This document shows, piece after piece, positions 8,246-16,184 of a DNA stretch of 64,000 nt (position 1 is the stretch's first letter; every line of letters starts with the position of its first letter). The translations under genes were made by a program, and so were the position numbers. Source of the stretch: an uncultured Pseudomonadota bacterium (GTDB lineage Bacteria; Pseudomonadota; Gammaproteobacteria; Methylococcales; Methylomonadaceae); NCBI GenBank assembly GCA_903875455.1, contig CAIQWF010000154.1, forward strand, positions 1 to 64,000, read 5' to 3'. The notes beneath the pieces are model-generated. The model saw only the letters and a program-made list of their open reading frames with translations, did not search any database and had not been told where the DNA came from.

Positions 8246-9001
8246 CTATAGGGCCAGATTCTTGTCGCTGCACAATTCCTGGCAATAAATTTGCGCCTGC
8301 TGATGCTCTGCCAATTCCCGTTGGATGTTTTTCCATTTGCGGTGTTCAAGCATAAACTCCAGAACTTCCTCCGGGTCATCGGTCATTTTAATCAGGTTCA
8401 AATCTTCCTCGCCAATGGTTTGATAGTCAATCAGCTTGGTTTTGATCCAGTCCATCAAGCCGCCCCAAAAATCGGTACCGAATAACACCAGCGGCAACGG
8501 ATAAATTTTATGGGTTTGCATTAAGGTCAAGGCTTCAAAAAACTCGTCCAGGGTGCCAAAACCGCCCGGCATACAGATATAACCCATCGAATAGCGCACA
8601 AACATCACTTTGCGGACAAAGAAATAGCGAAAATCAAGGGAAATATCCTGATAGGGGTTGGGTTTTTGTTCCATTGGCAGTTCAATGTTCAAGCCTACCG
8701 ATAATTGGTTTTGCTGATAGGCGCCTTTATTCGCAGCCTCCATAATTCCGGGGCCGCCGCCCGAAATAATGGAAAAACCGTTTTTGCTTAACAGCGTTGA
8801 TAATTCAACGGTTTTTAAATAATAAGGATGGTCAGGAGACAAACGGGCTGAACCAAAAATGGAAATTCCATCTTTGATGATGGCCAGTCTTTCAAAACCG
8901 TCGGTAAATTCGCTGATAATCCTGAAAATTCGCCACGACTGGTCGCATTTAACGTCATCAATAATGCTTGCTGTGTGACTTTGTTTATTACGCCAAGGCA
9001 T
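8246..9001 (-). CDS. LOG-family nucleotide phosphoribohydrolase
   Basis: The protein of 251 residues carries the two signatures of the LOG (lysine decarboxylase-like, TIGR00730) family: GGGPGIMEAANKGA (about residues 81-94) and PGGFGTLDEFFE (about 145-156). These form the Rossmann fold that binds and cleaves nucleoside 5'-monophosphates to free base and ribose 5-phosphate. It is of the longer bacterial class. Its place just downstream of the pyrimidine genes pyrR-pyrB-pyrC' on the same strand, 21 bases after pyrC', fits a role in nucleotide turnover or salvage. It is not a lysine decarboxylase despite older annotations. The natural substrate here is unknown. Confidence 0.9.
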   Translation of the reverse strand: MPWRNKQSHTASIIDDVKCDQSWRIFRIISEFTDGFERLAIIKDGISIFGSARLSPDHPYYLKTVELSTLLSKNGFSIISGGGPGIMEAANKGAYQQNQLSVGLNIELPMEQKPNPYQDISLDFRYFFVRKVMFVRYSMGYICMPGGFGTLDEFFEALTLMQTHKIYPLPLVLFGTDFWGGLMDWIKTKLIDYQTIGEEDLNLIKMTDDPEEVLEFMLEHRKWKNIQRELAEHQQAQIYCQELCSDKNLAL

Positions 9002-9022
9002 AATGCTCTCCTGCTGGTTGGG

Positions 9023-10309
9023 TTAAATATCAAGCCTGTAAATAATTCGTCCGGTTTGGATGGTATGGGTAACGCGGCCGGTGAAGGTTTTGCCCCAGAA
9101 CGGCGTGTTGCTGCCGGCACTGTGCCAGTTTTGCTGATTCACTTCCCACTGTGCAGAGGGGTTGAAAATGCAAATGTCCGCCGGGTAGCCGACCGTCAAC
9201 GCGCCTGCTTTCAGACCTAGAATCTGTGCAGGTTTGTGGGTGATAAAAGAAAGTGCCCGTGACAGGGTGATGGCATTATTTTTTTCAGTCAGACTTAAAG
9301 TCAGGGGCAGCAGCGTTTCCAATGCCGCAATTCCCGGCGCGGTTTCTGGAAACGCCCCCAGTTTGGCATCGAGATCATGCGGCTGATGATCGGAACAAAT
9401 CGCGTCTATGGTGCCGTTGGCCAGACCTTCTTGCAGATATTTTTTATCCATTTCGGTGCGGAACGGCGGCAAAACATGATAGGCGCTGTTAAACGGCTCA
9501 ATATTTTCCTCACAGATGTGCAATTGATGAACCGCGACATCGGCTGTGACTTTCAGGCCGTATTTTTTCGCCTGCTGAATTTTAATCACCGCGCGTTTGG
9601 AACTGATTTGGCTGAAATGTACCCGGCAACCGGTGAGTTCTGCCAAGTCCAGACATTGCGCCACCGCGATAGATTCCGCCGCTTCCGGGATGCCGGGCAA
9701 GCCGTAATGGGTGGCAAACAAGCCTTCATGGGCACAGCCATTGTTATTGAGTGACGGTTCATCGGGGCGGTAAATCAACAGTAAATCATGGCTGGAAGCG
9801 TATTCCATGGCCCGCCGCAACACCGCCAAATTTGCGACCGGAAACTGGGCGTTACTGACGGCGATACAACCGGCCTCTTTCAAGGCGAACATCGAACTAA
9901 GCTCTGTGCCTGCCAAACGCTGGGTTAAGGCACCAATCGGGTAAATCTGTTCATAACCGACTTTTTCGGATTTGTCGTTAATCAGTTCGATAACCGCTGG
10001 CGTGTCAATCGAAGGTTTGGTATCCGGCGGCAAGCATAAACTGGTGACGCCGGCGCTGGCCGCTGCTCTGGTTTCGCTGGCGAAGCTGCCTTTATAGCTG
10101 TAACCGGGTTCACGCAAGCGCACACTTAAATCAATAAAGCCGGGACAAACGATTAAACCCTCAGCGTTAATCACCTGTTCGGGATTAAAATCTGCCGGTT
10201 TTTCAAACATGGCCAGAATTTTGCCATCGGCAAGATAAACCGAGCCGACTTCATCAAGCTGATTGGCGGGGTCTATTACCCGGCCGCCGCGAATTTCAAT
10301 GTTTCTCAT
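9023..10309 (-). CDS. pyrX: Dihydroorotase-like protein PyrC', non-catalytic
   Basis: This 428-residue amidohydrolase-fold protein is a dihydroorotase homologue but appears inactive. The metal-binding DxHxHxR motif reads FIDLSVRLREPG at about residues 58-69, so both metal histidines are replaced (Ser62 and Arg64), while later SDHQPHD and AHEG elements are kept. In pseudomonads such a PyrC' protein is required to assemble the dodecameric aspartate transcarbamoylase. The gene starts one base after the pyrB stop (ATG at 10309), the same order. I chose this start because the longer reading to 10372 runs inside pyrB and lacks homologous sequence. A working dihydroorotase must then lie elsewhere in the genome. 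The inactivity is inferred from missing residues. Confidence 0.9.
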   Translation of the reverse strand: MRNIEIRGGRVIDPANQLDEVGSVYLADGKILAMFEKPADFNPEQVINAEGLIVCPGFIDLSVRLREPGYSYKGSFASETRAAASAGVTSLCLPPDTKPSIDTPAVIELINDKSEKVGYEQIYPIGALTQRLAGTELSSMFALKEAGCIAVSNAQFPVANLAVLRRAMEYASSHDLLLIYRPDEPSLNNNGCAHEGLFATHYGLPGIPEAAESIAVAQCLDLAELTGCRVHFSQISSKRAVIKIQQAKKYGLKVTADVAVHQLHICEENIEPFNSAYHVLPPFRTEMDKKYLQEGLANGTIDAICSDHQPHDLDAKLGAFPETAPGIAALETLLPLTLSLTEKNNAITLSRALSFITHKPAQILGLKAGALTVGYPADICIFNPSAQWEVNQQNWHSAGSNTPFWGKTFTGRVTHTIQTGRIIYRLDI

Positions 10310-10310
10310 C

Positions 10311-11273
10311 TTACGCTCCCTCGGCGTGCTGCATCGCCATTGCCATAATCGCCATCCGCACCGCCACGCCATTACTGACCTGTTGCAAAATCACCGAATG
10401 TTTGCCGTCGGCGACGCTGGATTCTATCTCCACGCCGCGATTAATCGGCCCCGGGTGCATGACCATCACATCCGGCTTGGCCAGTTTCAGTTTCTGCTCG
10501 GTCAGGCCAAAACAGCGAAAATATTCGCTTTCGCTGGGCAACAGTGCCGAATTCATCCGCTCTTTTTGCAAACGCAACATGATAATGACATCAATATCCT
10601 GCAAACCTTGCTGCATGTCATGCAAGGCTGTTACCCCCAGTTTTTCAACATAAGCCGGTAATAAGGTCTTTGGAGCAATCACCCGCACTTCTGCCACGCC
10701 AAGGGTATTCAGAGCCTGAATTTGTGAACGTGCCACCCGCGAATGCAGAATGTCACCGATAATTGCCACTTTTAGCGGAGCAAAGTCTTTTTTGATTTGG
10801 CGGATGGTGAACATATCCAGCATCGCTTGCGTCGGATGCGCATGTTGGCCGTCACCGGCATTAATTACGCTGATATTCGGCGCGGTGTGTTCGGCAATAA
10901 AATGTGCCGCGCCGCTAAGGGCATGACGCACCACAAACATGTCAACGTGCATGGCTTCCAGGTTGCGGATGGTGTCGAGCAGGCTTTCGCCTTTGGAAGT
11001 GGCAGAGGTGGCGATGTTCATGCTCAATACGTCCGCCGACAAACGTTTTCCTGCCAGTTCAAAGGTGGTGCGGGTACGGGTACTGTTTTCAAAAAATAAA
11101 TTTACGATGGTTTTGCCACGCAAAATCGGCACTTTTTGTACCTGATGCTGCGACATACTCAGGAAAGATTCTGCCGTATCAAGGATTTCGGTTAATAATT
11201 GCTTATCTAAACCTTCAATGGTTAAAAAATGTTTCAATCGTCCTTCAGCATTTAACTGTATCGTGCCTGCCAT
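10311..11273 (-). CDS. pyrB: Aspartate carbamoyltransferase catalytic subunit
   Basis: PyrB joins carbamoyl phosphate and aspartate in the first committed step of pyrimidine synthesis. The 320-residue sequence holds the carbamoyl-phosphate loop STRTRTTFE (about residues 64-72), the HPTQAMLD motif (about 145-152) and the [11 protein letters not shown] segment near residue 273. The length is that of the catalytic chain. A regulatory pyrI gene is absent; instead pyrC' follows at once, as in the Pseudomonas holoenzyme. pyrR lies six bases upstream, so the order is pyrR-pyrB-pyrC'. The N-terminal tail before the first helix is long enough to carry the nucleotide-inhibition role known for pseudomonad enzymes. 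Confidence 0.97.
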   Translation of the reverse strand: MAGTIQLNAEGRLKHFLTIEGLDKQLLTEILDTAESFLSMSQHQVQKVPILRGKTIVNLFFENSTRTRTTFELAGKRLSADVLSMNIATSATSKGESLLDTIRNLEAMHVDMFVVRHALSGAAHFIAEHTAPNISVINAGDGQHAHPTQAMLDMFTIRQIKKDFAPLKVAIIGDILHSRVARSQIQALNTLGVAEVRVIAPKTLLPAYVEKLGVTALHDMQQGLQDIDVIIMLRLQKERMNSALLPSESEYFRCFGLTEQKLKLAKPDVMVMHPGPINRGVEIESSVADGKHSVILQQVSNGVAVRMAIMAMAMQHAEGA

Positions 11274-11278
11274 AGTTG

Positions 11279-11797
11279 TTACACCACCGTATCAAAAGAT
11301 TGAATGTGAATCCCTAAAGGATCAGGGCCTGTGAGCTTGATTCTTGAGCCTTCCGGCAAAGACAGATAAGTGCCGATGCAGTCAGGTTTCAGCGGAATTT
11401 GTCGTCCGTCACGCTCAATCAGCACCGCAAGCAGCACTTGATGGGGGCGGCCAAAATCAAAAATTTCATTTAAGGCGGCGCGGATAGTTCGGCCGGTGTA
11501 AAACACATCATCCACCAGAATAATATCGCGTCCTTCCAGACTCACCGGAATATGGCTGGGCTGGACTTGCGGGTGCATTCCGATTTGCGAAAAATCATCA
11601 CGATAAAAGGAAATATCCATCACTCCCAAGGCTTCTTTGATACCTAAACGCTGGTGCAGCTGTTTTGCCAGCCACACGCCGCCATTATGAATGCCTATCA
11701 TCACCGGATTGCGAATTTTTCTGAGAGCAAGCTGTTCTTTTATCTGTACTTCGAGTTGGTTCAATAATAGTGGAATTTCTAAATTATAATCGGTCAT
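11279..11797 (-). CDS. pyrR: PyrR, bifunctional regulator/uracil phosphoribosyltransferase
   Basis: The 172-residue phosphoribosyltransferase has the PRPP-binding motif [19 protein letters not shown] (about residues 93-111), characteristic of PyrR. In Gram-positive bacteria PyrR attenuates the pyr operon by binding RNA; in gammaproteobacteria with pyrR-pyrB-pyrC' it is commonly kept upstream of pyrB, with a role that is less clear. It is the first gene of this operon, so the promoter should lie in 11800-12086 on the minus strand. I see no clear PyrR-binding attenuator in that leader. Start ATG at 11797 gives the usual length. Confidence 0.93.
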   Translation of the reverse strand: MTDYNLEIPLLLNQLEVQIKEQLALRKIRNPVMIGIHNGGVWLAKQLHQRLGIKEALGVMDISFYRDDFSQIGMHPQVQPSHIPVSLEGRDIILVDDVFYTGRTIRAALNEIFDFGRPHQVLLAVLIERDGRQIPLKPDCIGTYLSLPEGSRIKLTGPDPLGIHIQSFDTVV

Positions 11798-11967
11798 ATT
11801 TTTTTTTACGTTGTTTAAAGCGGCCCGCGCAGTCGTGACGGCTAAACCTGCAACAGGGTGGGCGCTGTAAAACTGGAGGACTACTGAATTTAATGGGTGC
11901 GATTATCACCGAAATGGCGCGGTGTGGCAAACTGGGGGAAATGGGCTTTGTAGCGGATATGAGAGAT

Positions 11968-12059
11968 TTATCCACAAAAGACACGAAAAGCATCAGGAGA
12001 GTTCTGGCGGGTTAGCTGATTTTTACAGTTTTTGTGCTTTTTGCGTCTTAAGTGGATAA
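11968..12059. repeat. Inverted repeat with DnaA-box-like ends
   Basis: Two arms of about 24 bases face each other. The left arm begins TTATCCACAAAAGAC at 11968; the right arm ends GTCTTAAGTGGATAA at 12059. They match with about five mismatches over 24 bases. The left outer nonamer TTATCCACA (11968-11976) equals the consensus DnaA box, and the right one is one base off. The centre (about 11992-12035) has no symmetry. TTATCCAC-AAAGAC-CGAAAA elements of this kind occur as dispersed repeats in several bacterial genomes, so this may be a mobile repeat rather than a replication site. It lies in the pyrR upstream region. Confidence 0.7.
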
Positions 12060-12086
12060 GGAGTCGCGGGCAGAGAAGATTGAGAG

Positions 12087-12383
12087 TTATTTTTGATATT
12101 TCCAGATATACCAGTTAGGAAATACCCAGACCCAGTAACCGGCACTGCCTTGCTGTCCGCACCAGGCTCCGCCGCCCCAATAACCGTAGTCCGTGTAGTT
12201 TCCGTATGTCGCTTTATCTGCGGGGCAATTCAAAACTTGAATTAAGGTTGAATATTTGCCGTAAGCGGAAGTTGCATTCGGCTGTGCTTTTTCAGGAGTA
12301 ATCGGCATTGCGGTGGTGTTGACAGGTAATAATCCGACACTGACAACAACAAGAAAAATAGCCGTTAGAAGTTTGGTTTTCAT
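12087..12383 (-). CDS. Small secreted aromatic-rich protein, 98 aa
   Basis: I do not recognise this family. The protein has a clear signal peptide (MKTKLLTAIFLVVVSVGLLP, with likely cleavage near TTAMP around residue 26), leaving a mature chain of about 70 residues. The mature part is rich in Tyr, Trp and Gly, and ends in an aromatic run (WVWVFPNWYIWKYQ). Two cysteines, at about positions 53 and 75, could form one disulfide in the periplasm. Spacing of tryptophans and glycines suggests a small beta-rich fold. It stands alone between the pyr operon and tRNA-Arg, with no obvious partner. A stress-related or surface role is possible, but nothing in the sequence proves it. Confidence 0.7.
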   Translation of the reverse strand: MKTKLLTAIFLVVVSVGLLPVNTTAMPITPEKAQPNATSAYGKYSTLIQVLNCPADKATYGNYTDYGYWGGGAWCGQQGSAGYWVWVFPNWYIWKYQK

Positions 12384-12517
12384 AAAGCCTCGCAGATGTG
12401 TCTTAATTTTGAAAGAGGATTAAGACTAGCATAACTGGCTTTTGAGGACAAAGCTTTCATCAAGTGAGAAATTGACTTGATGAGTTTTCACAAGGAGGAA
12501 TTTCAAGCGGGGAAAAC

Positions 12518-12594
12518 TGGCGCGCCCGAGACGATTCGAACGTCCGACCGCTGCCTTCGGAGGGCAGTACTCTATCCAGCTGAGCTACGGGCGC
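12518..12594 (-). tRNA. tRNA-Arg(CCG)
   Basis: Read on the minus strand, the sequence folds into a full cloverleaf of 77 bases with the 3' CCA encoded (12518-12520). The acceptor stem is GCGCCCG/CGGGCGC. The anticodon stem CTGCC/GGCAG encloses the loop CTCCGAA, which puts CCG at positions 34-36 and decodes the arginine codon CGG. The T arm has TTCGAAT. It sits between the small secreted protein gene and rep, on the same strand as both. I see no strong terminator right behind it. Confidence 0.96.
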
Positions 12595-12632
12595 GTATAA
12601 GAGCTGAGTATTCTAACCGATTAGCGCAAAAT

Positions 12633-14654
12633 TTACGATAACATTGTTTTTAAATGCGCCAAATTGGCTTTGCCGCGCTCTTTTGCGACTGTCGAATCCA
12701 GAGGTTTTTTATTCGCCCACTCCAGGTCTTCTTCCGGTAATTCCGCTAAAAAGCGGCTGGGTTCGGTTTCAGAAATATCGCCATAACGCTTGCGGTGGGT
12801 GCAATAACTGAACGTGCAAGAGCGCTGCGCCCGGGTAATGCCGACATAAGCCAGGCGCCGCTCTTCTTCAATGGCTTCAGGAGCATCCATTTCAATGCTA
12901 TTTTGATGCGGCAATAAGTTTTCTTCCATGCCGATTAAAAACACATGCGGAAACTCCAAACCCTTCGCTGCGTGTAAAGTCATCAGGCTGACCTGATCGC
13001 CGGCTTCGGCTTCTTCATTGCGTTCCAGAATATCCATCAGCATTACTTTCGACACCACTTCTGATAACGGCGCATCAGGTTTGCCGCCTTCATTTTTCCC
13101 CAGACGTTTTAGCCAGTCGACTAAATCGGTGACATTTTTTAACTGCCGTTTTGCCGCTTCCGGGGTTTTGGCGTTTTCTTTCAGCCATTGCTCATAGCCG
13201 ATTTGCGCAATCACATTATCGATGACTGCAAAGCTGTCGCCGCGTTCAATTTTGTCGGCGGTGTCGACCGTCCATTCGCAAAAACGTTTTAAACGCTGCA
13301 CGGCTTTTTCCGGCAATTTTTGCGTCAAGCCCAGTTCAAAACAGGCTGAAAAAAGACTGATATGGCGTTCATTGGCATACGCGCCCAAAGTTTCCAGGGT
13401 GGTCGGGCCGATTTCGCGACGCGGAGTATTCACCACCCGCAAAAATGCCGCGTCATCATCCTGATTCACAAACAGCCGCAAATAACCCAGCACGTCCTTG
13501 ATTTCGCTGTAGGAAAAAAACGAGATGCTGCCGCTGATAAAATACGGAATATTATTTTCCCGCAGACAGCTTTCAAACAGCCGCGATTGATGGTTGCCGC
13601 GATACAGAATCGCATAATCGCTGTAACGGTTGCCGTGCTTAAACTTGTGGTGAATCAGCTCGGAAACAATTTGCTGGGCTTCGGTGAGTTCATCTTTATG
13701 GGTCAACACCCGCAGCGGGTCGCCGTGACCTAAATCGCTCCACAACCTTTTTTCAAACACATGCGGATTATTGGCGATTAACTTGTTTGCGACTTTCAAA
13801 ATCCGCTGCATGGAGCGGTAATTCTGTTCCAGTTTAATCACCTGTAAACGTGGATAATCGCGTTGTAATTGGGAAATGTTTTCGGCACTCGCGCCGCGCC
13901 AGGCATAAATCGACTGGTCGTCATCACCGACCACAGTGAATTTGCCTAAATTGCCGACCAGCAGCCGCAGCAATTGATATTGAGTGACGTTGGTATCCTG
14001 ATATTCATCCACCAATAAATAGCGAATCCGGTTTTGCCATTTTTCCAGGGTTTCTTTGGATTGCTGAAACAGCAACACCGGCAGCAGAATTAAGTCGTCA
14101 AAATCAGCGGCGTTATAGGCTTTTAATTGCTTGTTGTAATACCCGTACAAAATCGCCGATGAATACAATTCAGGCGTTGCGGTGCTGAGAGCCTGTTCCG
14201 GTGTGATAAACGCATTTTTCCATTTGCCGATTTGGCTGTTGTAAAACTCCACTTCGTCGATGTCGCAATCTTTAACGCTGTGGGTAATCAAACTTTTCAG
14301 CAGGTTTCTTTTGTCGGATTCATCAAACAGGGTGATTGCCGCTTTGTAACCCAAAACTTTGTGCTCTTTGCGCAGAATTTCCAGACCCAGCGAATGAAAT
14401 GTCGAAACCCGTAGCCCCCGACTTTCCTGACCATCCAGTAATTTTTCCACCCGATGTTTCATTTCCCGCGCGGCTTTGTTGGTGAAAGTCAGCGCGGCAA
14501 TATTTCGCGCTGCCATGCCGTGTTTAACCAGATAAGCGATTTTTTCGGTAATTACCCGGGTTTTGCCGCTGCCGGCACCGGCGAGCACCAGTAGCGGCGC
14601 ATCAGTGTTTTTTACGGCGGCGAGTTGTTGCGGATTTAATTTTGATGGCATCAT
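12633..14654 (-). CDS. rep: ATP-dependent DNA helicase Rep
   Basis: This superfamily 1A 3'-to-5' helicase opens MPSKLNPQQLAAV and carries the Walker A motif GAGSGKT (about residues 28-34), the DEYQDTN Walker B region, GDDDQSIYAWRGA (motif III) and the late VGITRAQRS motif VI. The length of about 673 residues equals that of Rep and is shorter than UvrD; the sequence opening also favours Rep. It should clear proteins from DNA ahead of the replication fork. The ATG at 14654 overlaps the apbE stop (TGATG), implying translational coupling; a second ATG at 14651 is equally possible. Coupling to apbE is unusual. Confidence 0.94.
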   Translation of the reverse strand: MMPSKLNPQQLAAVKNTDAPLLVLAGAGSGKTRVITEKIAYLVKHGMAARNIAALTFTNKAAREMKHRVEKLLDGQESRGLRVSTFHSLGLEILRKEHKVLGYKAAITLFDESDKRNLLKSLITHSVKDCDIDEVEFYNSQIGKWKNAFITPEQALSTATPELYSSAILYGYYNKQLKAYNAADFDDLILLPVLLFQQSKETLEKWQNRIRYLLVDEYQDTNVTQYQLLRLLVGNLGKFTVVGDDDQSIYAWRGASAENISQLQRDYPRLQVIKLEQNYRSMQRILKVANKLIANNPHVFEKRLWSDLGHGDPLRVLTHKDELTEAQQIVSELIHHKFKHGNRYSDYAILYRGNHQSRLFESCLRENNIPYFISGSISFFSYSEIKDVLGYLRLFVNQDDDAAFLRVVNTPRREIGPTTLETLGAYANERHISLFSACFELGLTQKLPEKAVQRLKRFCEWTVDTADKIERGDSFAVIDNVIAQIGYEQWLKENAKTPEAAKRQLKNVTDLVDWLKRLGKNEGGKPDAPLSEVVSKVMLMDILERNEEAEAGDQVSLMTLHAAKGLEFPHVFLIGMEENLLPHQNSIEMDAPEAIEEERRLAYVGITRAQRSCTFSYCTHRKRYGDISETEPSRFLAELPEEDLEWANKKPLDSTVAKERGKANLAHLKTMLS

Positions 14655-15670
14655 CACTGCGCAGCGGTAAAAGCTTTGCTCATATACTCGGTCAACTTGC
14701 CGTCCTTGTTATAAACCAGCAGCACTTTGAGATTTTCCGCTTCGGCAATTCGCGCCGCTTCCTGTTCGCCCACGCACAACAACGCCGTATCCCATGCTTC
14801 CGCCCAGTTCGCGCTTTCGTGCATCACCGTCACCGATAGCAAATGATGCGTGACCGGACTGCCGGTTTTTGGGTTCAAAATATGCGAATAGGATTTGCCT
14901 TTTTCCTCAAAAAAGTTGCGATAGGTTCCGGCTGTCATCACCGCCATGCCGCTTTGCTGTTTCACATCCACCACGCGCTGCACTTCCATCGTCAACGGCT
15001 TGGGCGCAAGAATCCCGACGCGCCAATGTCCGCCGTCGGCTTTGCGGCCTTTTACCTGCATTTCGCCGCCGATTTCGACCAAATAATTTTTAATCCCCAG
15101 CGCTTCTAAACGTCCCGCCACCACGCCGACGCTGTAGCCTTGACCAATCGAGGATAAATCAATTTTGAGTTTGGGATTTTTTTTACGAATGCGGTTTTCT
15201 GTCGGATCTATTTCCAACTGCGACATGCCAATTAGTGGCAATAACGCGGCGATTTCTTTCTGGCTGGGAACGCGGTTTTCATGTTTGGAAAAGCCCCACA
15301 AATCAAACAGCGGCTTAATCGTCAAATCATAGCAACCGTTGGTTTTTTGATGCACTGTGTAAGTAATGCGCAAAAGCTGCATAATTTCCGGCGAAACGGC
15401 AATCCAGTCGCTATTTTCTTGCGCGTTGATATGTGAAATTTCCGAGTCATCCCGATAATTAGACATACTCGCATCAATTTTGGCTAAAGCCGCTTGCACT
15501 TCGCTTTGAATTTGCGATGCGGTGACAGGCGTATTGTCCAACACCACTTTCACGCTATAGGTTGTCCCCTGGGTTTCACCGGCGATTTCGGTTTCGTGTT
15601 TGGTTTTTTGGCAGCTTGCCAGCAACGCAGAAAAAAACAGGATCAGCAAAAGTTTGACGGTTTTTATCAT
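14654..15670 (-). CDS. apbE: FAD:protein FMN transferase ApbE (lipoprotein)
   Basis: ApbE attaches FMN by a phosphoester bond to Thr/Ser of target flavoproteins in the periplasm, such as NqrB/NqrC and RnfG. The protein has a lipoprotein signal with lipobox LLASC (residues 17-21) and the family motifs IDLSSIGQGYSVG (about residues 170-182), FLVEIGGEM-like VEIGGEM and the late GTYRNFFEEKG and SHILNPKTG segments. The length of 338 is typical. No nqr or rnf genes are in the window, so the substrate lies elsewhere. The gene precedes rep with overlapping codons. Confidence 0.93.
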   Translation of the reverse strand: MIKTVKLLLILFFSALLASCQKTKHETEIAGETQGTTYSVKVVLDNTPVTASQIQSEVQAALAKIDASMSNYRDDSEISHINAQENSDWIAVSPEIMQLLRITYTVHQKTNGCYDLTIKPLFDLWGFSKHENRVPSQKEIAALLPLIGMSQLEIDPTENRIRKKNPKLKIDLSSIGQGYSVGVVAGRLEALGIKNYLVEIGGEMQVKGRKADGGHWRVGILAPKPLTMEVQRVVDVKQQSGMAVMTAGTYRNFFEEKGKSYSHILNPKTGSPVTHHLLSVTVMHESANWAEAWDTALLCVGEQEAARIAEAENLKVLLVYNKDGKLTEYMSKAFTAAQ

Positions 15671-15742
15671 ATCGAAGGACTTGAATGAATCATAAGGAGA
15701 TATTCTGTGCTCCCGCAGCAGAAAGTGCGAGAGCAGTAAAAG

Positions 15743-16069
15743 TTACAGCTTGAGAGCGAGTTTAATGCGGCGGAACGCTTGAGCTAACTTTGAGCCGTCC
15801 AGATGATAGTGTTTATGCAGCGGCTGTTTCACTTCCCAGCTGCAACGCATTCCTGCCGGAAATGTCACCAAATCGCCCTTGCCAAAACTCACAGGCTCGC
15901 CGCCTTCCGGGGTAATCACACATTCACCGGCCAGAATATAGGCAATTTCCTGCTCAGGAAATGTCCACGGAAATACCGAAATTTCCTTTTCCCAGGTCGG
16001 CCATTTACTCACGCCCAACGCCTCCAGCTTTGCCTGCTCTGGATTGCTTTCTACAATAATCTCGCTCAT
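15743..16069 (-). CDS. Cupin-domain protein (DUF861 type)
   Basis: This 108-residue protein is a single small cupin. The sequence WPTWEKEISVFPWTFPEQE followed by CVITPEGGEPVSFGKGDLV and FPAGMRCSWEV matches the cupin_3 (DUF861) pattern seen in (S)-ureidoglycine aminohydrolase-like and EutQ-like small proteins. The barrel lacks the usual HxH metal ligands, so metal binding is doubtful. It stands alone, between apbE on the same strand and a divergent transporter gene, and could share a bidirectional promoter with the latter (16070-16184). The family is clear, the function not. Confidence 0.82.
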   Translation of the reverse strand: MSEIIVESNPEQAKLEALGVSKWPTWEKEISVFPWTFPEQEIAYILAGECVITPEGGEPVSFGKGDLVTFPAGMRCSWEVKQPLHKHYHLDGSKLAQAFRRIKLALKL

Positions 16070-16184
16070 GCCACTCTCTGTTTAAAATAATAAAGCCCTA
16101 TTTTAGCCTATTTTTCAGTTGCTGAATTAACCGGCAAATGCAAAGCTACAAATTGCCAAACACAAAATCCATATAGAACCGACG

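Noticed and set aside
10310-10372. Longer start of the dihydroorotase-like protein
   Set aside because: The extra 21 residues lie within pyrB and match no dihydroorotase; the ATG at 10309 fits the family.
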